Below are positions 11,784 through 20,853 of a DNA stretch of 64,000 nucleotides, in pieces. Origin of the DNA: Deltaproteobacteria bacterium (lineage in GTDB: Bacteria > Myxococcota_A > UBA9160 > UBA4427); contig JAJDAN010000042.1 in NCBI GenBank assembly GCA_029261855.1, positions 1 to 64,000 on the forward strand, read 5' to 3'. The translations under genes and the position numbers were made by a program. Numbering within the stretch: position 1 is the first letter of the stretch; each line of letters opens with the position of its first letter. Below the pieces are notes generated by a model. It ran no database searches. It was not told the DNA's origin and saw only the letters and a list, made by a program, of their open reading frames with translations.

Positions 11784-12559
11784 GCGGCAGCGGCATCGAC
11801 GACGTCCATGCGCTCGAACCCGAGGATTTCATCGAAGAGGTCCACTCGTTCGAGCACTGGTTCGAGGCCGTGGAGGGGTACCTGAAAGGCCTCGACCACG
11901 GGCACCTTCCGGACGTCGCCGAGGCGCTGCTCACCGCCGAAGAGCGCGACCGCCTCATCGCCACGTTCTGCAGCTATGCCGTGGCCGAGACGGCCGCGCT
12001 CGAGGCATCGAGTGGGTTGATCGCGATCGCGCCGAATCGCCACGCCAAGATCTTCCTTTCGACCCAGACCGTCGACGAAGGTCGTCACGTCGAAGTCATG
12101 CTGCACCGCCTCCGGGAGCTCGGCGTTCCCGATCCGGAGGCCGAAGTCGAACGCCGCGCCGGACCGAGCGTCCGCAACCTGCGCAAGAAGATCCTGCAGC
12201 TGGTCGAGGCGCACGAGTGGGACGCGGCGATCTTCGCCCAGAACGTCGCGCTCGAGACGATGGAGTACACCGTCTTCCGAGCCCACGCGCGCACCGCGGA
12301 CCCGATCACCCGCGACCTCCTCGAGCGCGTGTTGCGTGACGAGCGTCGCCACATCGGCTTCGGGGAAAACGAGCTCGGACGCCGCATCCGAGAAGACAAG
12401 AAGCGGCGTCTGTGGCTCGGTACCGTCAAGAGCGAGCTCGACTCGCTGGTGCTGCAGACCTTCGAGGAGGCCATGGAGGAAATCGGCGTGCCGCGCTGGG
12501 ACCGCCCGTCGCTCGGCCGGGACTACCTCGAGACGGTGAACCGACTGGGGCTCGTGTGA
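11780..12559 (+). CDS. Ferritin-like diiron protein 2 (paralog of upstream gene)
   Basis: TQTVDEGRHVEVMLHRL, NVALETMEYTVF, LRDERRHIGFGENELG; ATG overlaps upstream TGA. Confidence 0.8.
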   Translation: MSGSGIDDVHALEPEDFIEEVHSFEHWFEAVEGYLKGLDHGHLPDVAEALLTAEERDRLIATFCSYAVAETAALEASSGLIAIAPNRHAKIFLSTQTVDEGRHVEVMLHRLRELGVPDPEAEVERRAGPSVRNLRKKILQLVEAHEWDAAIFAQNVALETMEYTVFRAHARTADPITRDLLERVLRDERRHIGFGENELGRRIREDKKRRLWLGTVKSELDSLVLQTFEEAMEEIGVPRWDRPSLGRDYLETVNRLGLV

Positions 12560-12870
12560 GTTCGGTCGACGTCGACCCCGGCGCCGACCGCACCCGGGGA
12601 GATGCCGACGAGACCCCGCGGCGGCGCTACGAGCTCGAGGATCTGGGCTTCGACGAAGTGCCGAAGAAGTACCGGAAGTTCTACCGACGCTGGAACGGAC
12701 CGGGAGATACCATCGCCCCCAACGAGGCCCTTTGCCCGGTCTGCAAGGTGATCATCCGTTCGCCCCGCGAGCTGCGGGCCGGCGACCGTCTCTATTGCAT
12801 GGCTTGCATGACGCGCGTCCGGATCGTTGCCGGCGAGAACGGCGGGCTGGAGACCGAAACCCTCTACTAG
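12556..12870 (+). CDS. Small zinc-ribbon protein
   Basis: GTG overlaps upstream TGA; CPVCKVIIRSPRELRAGDRLYCMAC two CxxC knuckles. Confidence 0.65.
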   Translation: MSSVDVDPGADRTRGDADETPRRRYELEDLGFDEVPKKYRKFYRRWNGPGDTIAPNEALCPVCKVIIRSPRELRAGDRLYCMACMTRVRIVAGENGGLETETLY

Positions 12871-13005
12871 CCCCAATCCGTCATTGTCGCGGCACAGCGC
12901 TCGCCGGGCTTCTGCTGAACCTTGCGGATCCCGCTTCCCGGGTGGTTCTCGTTGAGAGCGCGACAACCTCACACCGGTGAACTCGAGTGCCAAGAGCCAG
13001 ATCTC

Positions 13006-13059
13006 CGCGCGAGACGGAGCGTCGCGCGATTCCGGGCGCGAATTGGGGTCGCGCCCGGA
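13006..13059. repeat. Two consecutive hairpins: CGCGCGA/TCGCGCG and TCCGGGCGCGA-ATTGGGG-TCGCGCCCGGA
   Basis: Exact inverted repeats (7-bp and 11-bp stems) in the convergent intergenic region. Confidence 0.7.
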
Positions 13060-13142
13060 TCCGCATGACGGATCAGGGCTAGGAGCCTGACCGAGACGCA
13101 GTCTTGGGGAGACAGGCGACGACGCAGAGGTCGGCAGACCGC

Positions 13143-13195
13143 AGCTAGGAGGCCGACCCAAGACTCTGTCTTGGGATTTCGGCTTCGCCAGCTAG
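13143..13195 (+). repeat. Dispersed palindromic intergenic element, copy A
   Basis: AGCTAGGAGGCCGACCCAAGACTCTGTCTTGGGATTTCGGCTTCGCCAGCTAG; shared with 32871..32944 in inverse orientation. Confidence 0.85.
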
Positions 13196-13205
13196 GGAGT
13201 AGAGG

Positions 13206-14012
13206 TCAGGCAGGCTCGCTGCGCAGCTCGGCGTAGACGCCGAAGTGGTCGCTGGGCCAGACGCCATCCTTCTCGTCGTCGCACACCACGCGACAGCTCT
13301 CGACCAGGCCGAGACCTTCGCGCGTGGGATACCCGACGTAGATGTAGTCGATGCGCTTGTCGGGCTCGAAGGCCTCGCGGGCGTAGGGGTTCCGGTTGCA
13401 CCAGGTGTGGCCCTCGCCGTCACCCGCGACCCGAAACGCATCGTTGAAGTAGACCGCCCGGTCGCCGATGGCGTGGGCGCCTCGCAGGAAGCGCATCTCG
13501 TCCGAGTCGGGCTCGGCGTTGAAGTCTCCGACCATCAGCGGCGGGAAGCCATCGCGAGGCCGCAGCCGCAGCACCTGCTCGGCCAGGGCCAGCACCTGAC
13601 GACAACGGGTGTCGCTCTGGTGCAGCTTCCAGTTGAGATGGGTCGTCGTGAAGAGAATGGGCCCGACGGGGGAGTCGATCCGGACACTCAGGGCGGAGCG
13701 CGTCTCGCCATCGTCCCGATCCGGCAGCCGCAGCTCGTCCCGCTGGACGATCGGCCAACGACTCGCGATCGCGTTGCCGAAGGAGAGGTCCGACCCTTCC
13801 CGCCAGAACGGTGACGCGTGCAGGTATTCCACGTGATAGTCGTGACCTTCGACGATGCGACCGACGAGGTCCACATCGTCGCCACGGAGCGCCTCCTGGA
13901 AGCCGATCAGATCGGGGGCGAGGCGGTCGATCCACGCGCGAATGCGCGCCAGTCGGTCTTCCCACGGTCCAGCATCGTGCCAGAGGTTCAGGGTGAGTAC
14001 CTTGACGGGCAT
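13206..14012 (-). CDS. Endonuclease/exonuclease/phosphatase family protein
   Basis: MPVKVLTLNLWHD...DLIGFQEAL...VGDFNAEPDSDE...WPSDHFGVYAEL. Confidence 0.88.
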   Translation of the reverse strand: MPVKVLTLNLWHDAGPWEDRLARIRAWIDRLAPDLIGFQEALRGDDVDLVGRIVEGHDYHVEYLHASPFWREGSDLSFGNAIASRWPIVQRDELRLPDRDDGETRSALSVRIDSPVGPILFTTTHLNWKLHQSDTRCRQVLALAEQVLRLRPRDGFPPLMVGDFNAEPDSDEMRFLRGAHAIGDRAVYFNDAFRVAGDGEGHTWCNRNPYAREAFEPDKRIDYIYVGYPTREGLGLVESCRVVCDDEKDGVWPSDHFGVYAELRSEPA

Positions 14013-15421
14013 GAGCGCACCTCCGCCGCCGAGTCTACCGCCCCAGCACCCGCTGCAGGGCGAGAGCGGCACGAACCGCCTGCCCCTCGGCACGCTGCTT
14101 TCCTGGGGACCTCCCATCGTCGGGCTCTCGTCGGCGCTCTTCTTCCTGCAGTTCTTCTTCCTCAACTTCGCGACCGACGTACGTACTCCTCATGGCACCG
14201 GCGCTCGTCGGCGGCCTGTTCGCCGCGGGCCGCCTGTGGGACGCCGTCTCGGATCCCATCGTCGGCACCCTGAGCGACCGGACGCGCTCGCGCATCGGGC
14301 GCCGCCGCCCCTGGATGCTCGCGGCGGTGCCGCTGCTCGCGCTGTTCGTCTGGATGACCTGGGTCCCGCCCGCAGACCTGACCGGGGCACCGCTCGTCAT
14401 CTGGGTGACCGTCGCGCTGTTCGGTTTCTACACCGCGTTCACGATCTACCAGGTTCCACACATCTCCCTCGGCTCGGAGCTGTCCAGCGATCATCACGAA
14501 CGCAATCGCATCTTCGGCGTCCAGAGCGCAGCCTTCAGCGCCGGGATGATCTTCGCGTTCGGATCGATGCAGGTCGTGATGAACAGCGACGACCCTCGCG
14601 GTGCGGCCGCCGGCGCGGCGACGCTGCTCTGCATCCTGGTCGTCGGCCTCCTGCTGATCCCGCCCCTACGCGTTCGTGAACGCCCCGCCTACCAGGGCCG
14701 TGGGGCGGCGCGGCCGCTGCGCGCGCTGGGCGACGTCCTTCGCAATCGCGACGCCCGCCGACTGCTCATCGTCCAGTTCGTCGTCATGGTGGGGATCAGC
14801 GTGGTCGGACTGCTTTCCCCCTACCTCGTCAAGTACGTGCTCAAGCGTCCGGACATGGTGGGCCCGTTGCCCGCGCTCTTTCTCGTCTTCAGCATCGGCT
14901 CGATCCCGATCTGGGTGCGCGCTTCGCGCCGATTCGGCAAGAAGCGGACCTGGATGATGTCACTGGCCCTCTCGGGCCTGGCGTTCGGCGGTATGACCTT
15001 CGCCGGCGAGGGCGACGTCGCCCTGCTCGTCGTACTCCTGCCCATCGCCGGCTTCGCGACGGGCTGCGGCGGCATGGTCTCACCGTCGATGCTCGCGGAC
15101 GTGATCGACGGAGACGAGCTCGCGACCGGCGAACGCAAGGAGGGCGCCTACAACGCGGCCTATGGCTTCGCCCTGAAGGTCGCGAACGCGTTCATGATTC
15201 TGGTCACGAGCCTGGTGTTGCAGGGTCTCGGTTTCGAACCGAATACCGAGCAGAATGAAGCGGTGAAGTGGGGCCTGCGTCTACTCTACGGAGCGTTGCC
15301 TTTCGTCATGTACGCCGTCGCAGTGCTCGTGTTGCGGGGCTTCCGGCTCGACGAGGAGGAGCACGCGCGGATTCGGGCGGCTCTCGACACGCGACTCGCG
15401 GAAGGGGCGGATCGACCCTGA
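14011..15421 (+). pseudogene. MFS/GPH-type transporter with frameshift
   Basis: N-terminal TM1 in frame of 13855..14679 (LPLGTLLSWGPPIVGLSSALFFLQFFFLNFATDV), remainder in frame of 14192..15421 (LLMAPALVGGLFAAGRLWDAVSDPIVGTLSDRTRSRIGRRRPW). GTACGTAC at 14179-14186 accounts for the shift. Confidence 0.75.
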
Positions 15422-15574
15422 AATCGGTCCGGCGACCCGGGTCGAGACGGTCGAACGAGACGGTCGAAATAGTAGGCGTCGACCTACTCGCAGCGATCCC
15501 GAGAATGTGCTCGCATAGGGGCGCGGATCTGGTGCAGACTGGCGAACGCCTCAATTGGAACAGGAGAACCCGGC

Positions 15575-16057
15575 ATGCCCCGACCTCGTCGTCTCTTCGT
15601 CTTGCTGATTGCGCTGGTCGGCCTCGTCAGTCTCCACTGCGCGACGAAGCCGTTCGCGACCGGCGCCAACGCGGACGCGGAGTACGACTTCGCGAGCGTG
15701 AAGACCTTCGCATTCGCCATGGTCCCGCCGCGACCGCTCGCCTCGGCCAACGGCAAGATCCTGCGCGCGGCCATCCAGGAAGCTCTGACCCAGCGCGGGT
15801 TCAAGGAGGTGCCGGAGGCGGAAGCAGACATCTGGGTCGCCTACGATGTCGGCATCTTCACCGCGTCGTCGGTCAGCTGGGGCAAGCAGGGGGGGCCCGG
15901 CCAGGGGCGCATCGTCGTTCGCGCCATCGACCCGAAGGAGAAGCGCGAGGTCTGGTACGGCTGGGCCGAGGCGAACCTCCGAAGCCAACCCGACCCCGAG
16001 CGGCGCATCCGAGCGGCCGTCGAAGTACTGTTCCAGGACCGCGTAAAGGCTCGCTAG
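15575..16057 (+). CDS. DUF4136-like lipoprotein
   Basis: Lipobox LVSLHC; DFASVKTFAFAMVPP...; RIRAAVEVLFQDRV. Confidence 0.7.
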   Translation: MPRPRRLFVLLIALVGLVSLHCATKPFATGANADAEYDFASVKTFAFAMVPPRPLASANGKILRAAIQEALTQRGFKEVPEAEADIWVAYDVGIFTASSVSWGKQGGPGQGRIVVRAIDPKEKREVWYGWAEANLRSQPDPERRIRAAVEVLFQDRVKAR

Positions 16058-16137
16058 CCCGCGGTGGTCGGGTCGACCCGACAAGATTTCAACCAGTCCC
16101 CGAACAAGACCCACAACGAGAACTACGAGAGGACCCG

Positions 16138-16581
16138 ATGTCTCGAACCCATGTCGCCGCCGCCCTGTGCACCTCCTTCCTGCTGTCGCTCGGATGCGCC
16201 GGAATGTCCAGCGACGCCATGCCGACGACGGCCTGGAACCAACAGGCCGCCACCCAGCTGGCCACCGAACTCGCGAGTCAGTTTCAGACCCTCTACGCCA
16301 CGGCTTACAAAGAACCGGAGATGACAGGCCAGCAGTCCGCGGAGCAGTCGACCCTCAACGACCTGCGGGTCCTCAGCGAAGAAGCTTCGGGACTCGCGAA
16401 GGAGCTCTCTGACGGCAAGACGATGGACGACACCCGCCACCGCTTCCAGCGGATCCAGGAAGTCGCGCGCGATACCCAGGTGAGCGACAGCTGGGAATAC
16501 CTGCCCAAGGAGTTCACCGCCCAGGCGGACACCGCGTTCTCGCTGGTCAAGCAGCTGGACGCCTTTTATGGGACCCGCTGA
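16138..16581 (+). CDS. Small lipoprotein, hypothetical
   Basis: Signal peptide with lipobox LLSLGC; ATG at 16138. Confidence 0.6.
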   Translation: MSRTHVAAALCTSFLLSLGCAGMSSDAMPTTAWNQQAATQLATELASQFQTLYATAYKEPEMTGQQSAEQSTLNDLRVLSEEASGLAKELSDGKTMDDTRHRFQRIQEVARDTQVSDSWEYLPKEFTAQADTAFSLVKQLDAFYGTR

Positions 16582-16639
16582 AGGTCCCCGCTGAAGGCTC
16601 CGGGACCCGCTGAAGGCTCCGGGACCCGCTGAGGGCTCT
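16570..16639 (+). repeat. Imperfect tandem repeat, unit GGGACCCGCTGAAGGCTCC (about 4 units, one truncated)
   Basis: Units at 16570, 16588 (truncated), 16602, 16621; begins inside the lipoprotein stop region. Confidence 0.8.
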
Positions 16640-16780
16640 CGAGGGGCGCAGCTAGCCGGCTAGCCGGGAAAGCTGCACTGGGTGTGCGCGCACCCGAGGG
16701 CAGGACTCAGATGGGGGAATTCGTCCATTTCTCCGATCTCCCTCTTCTGGTTGAATTAGTGCCGGGAGAGAGCGAGCGAA

Positions 16781-18562
16781 GTGGATCCCTGGCAAGCCCT
16801 GACAGGAAGTGTGGCGCTCGTCGGCACCTTCATCGCGGCATTCGCGCTCGCGCGACTGCCGCGTACGTCGATCCGACTTCCGCTCTATGCGTTCGTTCTC
16901 GGCGGATTGTGTTGGGCCGTCGGCGACATTGCTGCCGATAGCGCTCGCGACGCATTCACGAAGCAGATCTGGATCTCGGTCCTCTATACCGGCTCGATCA
17001 GCATGCCTGCGCTCTGGTGGCTGATCGTGCTTCGCTGGGCTCGCGAAGCCGACGTGCGACTTCCGCTCCGCTCGCCAGCCTGGCACTGGGTGCCGCTGGC
17101 CTGGGCCGGCGCCATGTGGCTGCTGATGATCACGAACTCGTTGCACGGCGCGTTCCTGACGCCGGTCGTCGGAGGGCGCAACGTCTATCAGCCGCTGTGG
17201 TACGCGATGGCAGTTCCCAACTACGGGCTGATCCTCGCCGCGCTCGCACTCGAGATCGCGGTCGCAGTCCGCGGCGCGCGACGCGCGGTGCGACGACAAG
17301 CCGGGTTCTTGATCGCGGCCAGCGCGACCACTCTGCTCGCCAATTTCCTGTACGTGACGGCCGTCCTGCCCTTGAATCTCACGGTCATCGCACTGTCGAC
17401 TTCGGTCTCGCTCCTGCTGGTCGGGATGGCACGCGACGGTCTCTTCGGGGTACTTCCCGAAGCCCTATCCGTCATCGCCGACGAGCACCCTGAAGGCGTC
17501 ATCGTCATCGGCTCCGATGGGCACGTGGGGTATGCCAACCGCAAGGCGCATTCGCTGCTCGCGCCAATCGTCCTGCACATGGACCGACCCATCCTCGAGA
17601 CGCTGCAGGACCCGGCATTGCGGCCGGCGAATACACTGCCCCCGGGCCCCACCCAGGCGGCTCGCTGGTGGCAGGCGCTGAACGGCGCAAGCGGCGTCCT
17701 CTTCCAGCTGAGAGGCGAGAGGCTTCGCTGGATCCAGGTGATCGCGACGCCCGTCGGCAACAGCCGTGCCGGGGGGCGGAGCCGGCTACTGCACCTGTCC
17801 GACATCACGGAACGCCGGCAGGCCGAGCTGCACGCGGGACAGACCCGGCGGCTCGAGAGCGTGGCCGCACTGGCGCGATCGGTCTCGCGCGACTTCCTCG
17901 GGGCGTTCGCGATCGTCCGCGGCAACGCCGAACTGCTCGACCGCGAAGTGCAGGGAGACGCCCCTGGACGTCACCTCGGCCGCATCTTCGAGGCCGCGCA
18001 GATGGGCGCCGACCTCGCGCACCAGCTTCAGCTGTACGCCGGCAGCGTCAACGCCGTCCGGGTCACGCTCGATCTTTCGGGTGTCGTCAGTGAGACCTGC
18101 GATCTCGTATCACTCGATCTTCCGCCCAATCTCCAGATCGAGCGACGCCTCAGCGATCGGCTACTGCCCGTCGAGGCCGACCCGATACACATCCGGGACT
18201 GCATCTTCAACCTCCTGACCAACGCCATCGAAGCGACGAGCGAAGCCGGTGGCCGCGTCGAAGTCACCACCGGCAACGGTCGCTTCGACCCGCGCCACAT
18301 TGCCGAGCTCGTTTGGGGGGCGGCAGAGAAGCCGGGCGAGTTCGCCTGGGTGCGGATCCGCGACGAAGGCGGCGGCATGGATGCGGAAACCGAAGAGCGG
18401 GCCTTCGAGCCCTTCTTCAGCACGCGCCAGAAGGATCGCGGCAACGGGCTCTCGACGGCCCTGGGAATCGCGCGCGCCCACGACGGGCTCTTGGCGCTCG
18501 AGAACGACCCGGGGCGCGGCTGCGCCTTCACCCTGTACCTGCCGCGCACGCCCTCGCGCTGA
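16781..18562 (+). CDS. 7TM-type (HisKA_7TM-like) histidine kinase homolog lacking the phosphoacceptor His
   Basis: Seven N-terminal hydrophobic segments, PAS-like region, LESVAALARSVSRDFLGAFAIVRGNAELL, N-box NLLTNAIEA, G1 RIRDEGGGMD, FEPFFSTR, G2 GNGL. Confidence 0.85.
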   Translation: MDPWQALTGSVALVGTFIAAFALARLPRTSIRLPLYAFVLGGLCWAVGDIAADSARDAFTKQIWISVLYTGSISMPALWWLIVLRWAREADVRLPLRSPAWHWVPLAWAGAMWLLMITNSLHGAFLTPVVGGRNVYQPLWYAMAVPNYGLILAALALEIAVAVRGARRAVRRQAGFLIAASATTLLANFLYVTAVLPLNLTVIALSTSVSLLLVGMARDGLFGVLPEALSVIADEHPEGVIVIGSDGHVGYANRKAHSLLAPIVLHMDRPILETLQDPALRPANTLPPGPTQAARWWQALNGASGVLFQLRGERLRWIQVIATPVGNSRAGGRSRLLHLSDITERRQAELHAGQTRRLESVAALARSVSRDFLGAFAIVRGNAELLDREVQGDAPGRHLGRIFEAAQMGADLAHQLQLYAGSVNAVRVTLDLSGVVSETCDLVSLDLPPNLQIERRLSDRLLPVEADPIHIRDCIFNLLTNAIEATSEAGGRVEVTTGNGRFDPRHIAELVWGAAEKPGEFAWVRIRDEGGGMDAETEERAFEPFFSTRQKDRGNGLSTALGIARAHDGLLALENDPGRGCAFTLYLPRTPSR

Positions 18563-18599
18563 GCCCGGCCTTCGCGTTCCGAAGCGCGCGAGGCCGGTG

Positions 18600-18675
18600 T
18601 GGTCGGGGTGGCGGGATTCGAACCCGCGACGCTGAACCCCCAAAGTTCAGGCTCTAGCCACTGAGCTACACCCCG
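18600..18675 (-). tRNA. tRNA-Pro (anticodon UGG), CCA encoded
   Basis: CGGGGTG TA GCTCAGTGGCTAGAGC C TGAAC TTTGGGG GTTCA GCGTC GCGGGTTCGAATCCCGC CACCCCG A CCA; full cloverleaf. Confidence 0.95.
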
Positions 18676-18767
18676 AGCGGACCTGACCCTACCACGGGGG
18701 CGGGCGCGCTACGAGCGTGCTATCCCCCCGCTTTCGCACAGCTTTCTTCAACCGAAACGAGACCGAA

Positions 18768-20177
18768 ATGGGAAATACCCCCCGCAACCTCTTCGACAAG
18801 GTCTGGGAAGCCCATCGCGTCCGCGAGCTTCCGAGCGGTCAGACCCAGCTCTTCATCGGCACACACCTGGTTCACGAGGTCACGAGCCCGCAGGCCTTCG
18901 CCATGCTGCGCGAGCGCGACCTCCCGGTGCGCTTCCCGAACCGCACCTTTGCCACCGTCGACCACATCATCCCCACGGACAGCCAGGTGCGACCGCTTTC
19001 CGACGAGCTGGCCGAAGCCATGATGACCGAGCTCGAACGGAATTGTCGCGACCACGACATCCATCTCTTCGATGTCGCGAGCGGCCATCAGGGCATCGTG
19101 CACGTGATCGGACCCGAGCAGGGCATCACCCTGCCCGGCTCGACGATCGCGTGCGGTGACTCGCACACCTCGACCCACGGCGCCTTCGGCGCCATCGCGT
19201 TCGGGATCGGAACGAGCCAGGTGCGCGACGTGCTCGCGACCCAGTGCCTCGCCATGGCGAGGCTGAAGGTCCGGCGGATCGAGACCACCGGCAAGCTCAA
19301 CCCGGGCGTCTATGCGAAGGACGTCACCCTCGCGATCATCCGCCAGCTCGGCGTAAACGGCGGTGTCGGATACGCGTACGAGTACGCCGGACCCGTGATC
19401 GACGCCATGTCGCTCGAAGAGCGCATGACCGTCTGCAACATGTCCATCGAAGGCGGAGCGCGTTGCGGCTACGTGAACCCCGACGAGACCACCTACGACT
19501 ACCTGCGCGGCCGACCCTACGCGCCCCAGGGCGACGCCTTCGAGCGTGCCGTCGACTGGTGGCGCAGCATGGCCAGCGAGCCCGGCGCCCACTACGACGA
19601 CGTCGTCGAAATCGACGGCAGCGCCGTCGCACCCACGGTGACCTGGGGCATCAACCCCGGTCAGAACCTGGGGGTCGACGAGAAGATCCCGACCCTGCAC
19701 GAGACCCCCGACGACGAACGCGCGTCCGTGGCCGAAGCACTCGACTATATGGACCTGCGCGCCGGCCAGCCCATCCTGGGCATCCCCATCGACGTGGCCT
19801 TCATCGGGTCCTGCACCAACGGACGCATCAGCGACCTGCGCGAGGCCGCACGCGTGGCACGACACGGGCAGGTCCAGCCGGGCGTACGCGCGCTGGTGGT
19901 TCCCGGCAGCCAGGAGGTGGCGCGTCAGGCCGAGGCGGAAGGCCTCGACGAGGTCTTCCGCGCACACGGCTTCCAGTGGCGTGAGCCCGGCTGCTCGATG
20001 TGCCTGGCGATGAACCCGGACAAACTGCAGGGACGCGAAGTCTGCGCGTCCTCGAGCAATCGCAACTTCAAGGGACGCCAGGGGTCGCCCAGCGGGCGTA
20101 CCCTGCTGATGTCGCCGGCGATGGTGGCGGCGGCCGCCATCCACGGGAAGGTCGTCGACGTTCGGGAGATACTCTGA
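18768..20177 (+). CDS. leuC: 3-isopropylmalate dehydratase large subunit
   Basis: [61 protein letters not shown]. Confidence 0.96.
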   Translation: MGNTPRNLFDKVWEAHRVRELPSGQTQLFIGTHLVHEVTSPQAFAMLRERDLPVRFPNRTFATVDHIIPTDSQVRPLSDELAEAMMTELERNCRDHDIHLFDVASGHQGIVHVIGPEQGITLPGSTIACGDSHTSTHGAFGAIAFGIGTSQVRDVLATQCLAMARLKVRRIETTGKLNPGVYAKDVTLAIIRQLGVNGGVGYAYEYAGPVIDAMSLEERMTVCNMSIEGGARCGYVNPDETTYDYLRGRPYAPQGDAFERAVDWWRSMASEPGAHYDDVVEIDGSAVAPTVTWGINPGQNLGVDEKIPTLHETPDDERASVAEALDYMDLRAGQPILGIPIDVAFIGSCTNGRISDLREAARVARHGQVQPGVRALVVPGSQEVARQAEAEGLDEVFRAHGFQWREPGCSMCLAMNPDKLQGREVCASSSNRNFKGRQGSPSGRTLLMSPAMVAAAAIHGKVVDVREIL

Positions 20178-20779
20178 TGACTGCAACACGTGCATCCGTC
20201 GAGTCTGTGAGTGGCCGCGCCTGCGTGCTGCGGGGCGACGACATCGACACGGACCGCATCATTCCCGCGCGCTTCATGAAGGTCGTGACCTTCGATTCCG
20301 TGGGCGAGCATTTGTTCGAAGACGATCGCCTCGCCGCGAAGGGAAACCACGCCCTCGACGACGACCGCTACGAGGGTGCGAGCATCCTGGTGGTCGACAA
20401 GAATTTCGGCTGCGGATCGTCCCGCGAACACGCGCCCCAGTCGCTGATGCGTTTCGGCTTCAACGGCTTCATCGGTGAGTCGTTCGCCGAGATCTTCGCC
20501 GGCAACTGCACCGCACTCGGTCTCGTCTGCGCGACGCTCGGCGAGGACGACCTCGAGAACCTGATGGGCAGCGTCGACCTCGACCCGGAGCAGGAAGTCC
20601 GGATCGACGTCGAAGCGCGCACGGTCACGTCGCGGGTCGGAACGGTTGCCTGCCAGATCCCGGACGGTACCCGCCGCCAGCTGCTCGAGGGCTCCTGGGA
20701 CGCGACCGGGATGCTGCTCGACGGTGCCGAGGACGTCACGAAGACCGCAGAGGCGCTGCCCTACGTTTCGGGCTTCTGA
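20177..20779 (+). CDS. leuD: 3-isopropylmalate dehydratase small subunit
   Basis: GDDIDTDRIIPARFMK, NFGCGSSREHAPQSL, IGESFAEIFAGN; start overlaps leuC stop. Confidence 0.95.
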   Translation: MTATRASVESVSGRACVLRGDDIDTDRIIPARFMKVVTFDSVGEHLFEDDRLAAKGNHALDDDRYEGASILVVDKNFGCGSSREHAPQSLMRFGFNGFIGESFAEIFAGNCTALGLVCATLGEDDLENLMGSVDLDPEQEVRIDVEARTVTSRVGTVACQIPDGTRRQLLEGSWDATGMLLDGAEDVTKTAEALPYVSGF

Positions 20780-20853
20780 CTCCCGGGGTCTTCGGGTTAT
20801 GATCCAGTGCTGCTGCTGATGAATGCTGAAACTGCTGCGGAAGGTGACCCTCG

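Noticed and set aside
14162-14497. Programmed ribosomal frameshift in the MFS gene
   Set aside because: No slippery heptamer; a GTAC tandem duplication explains the shift more simply.
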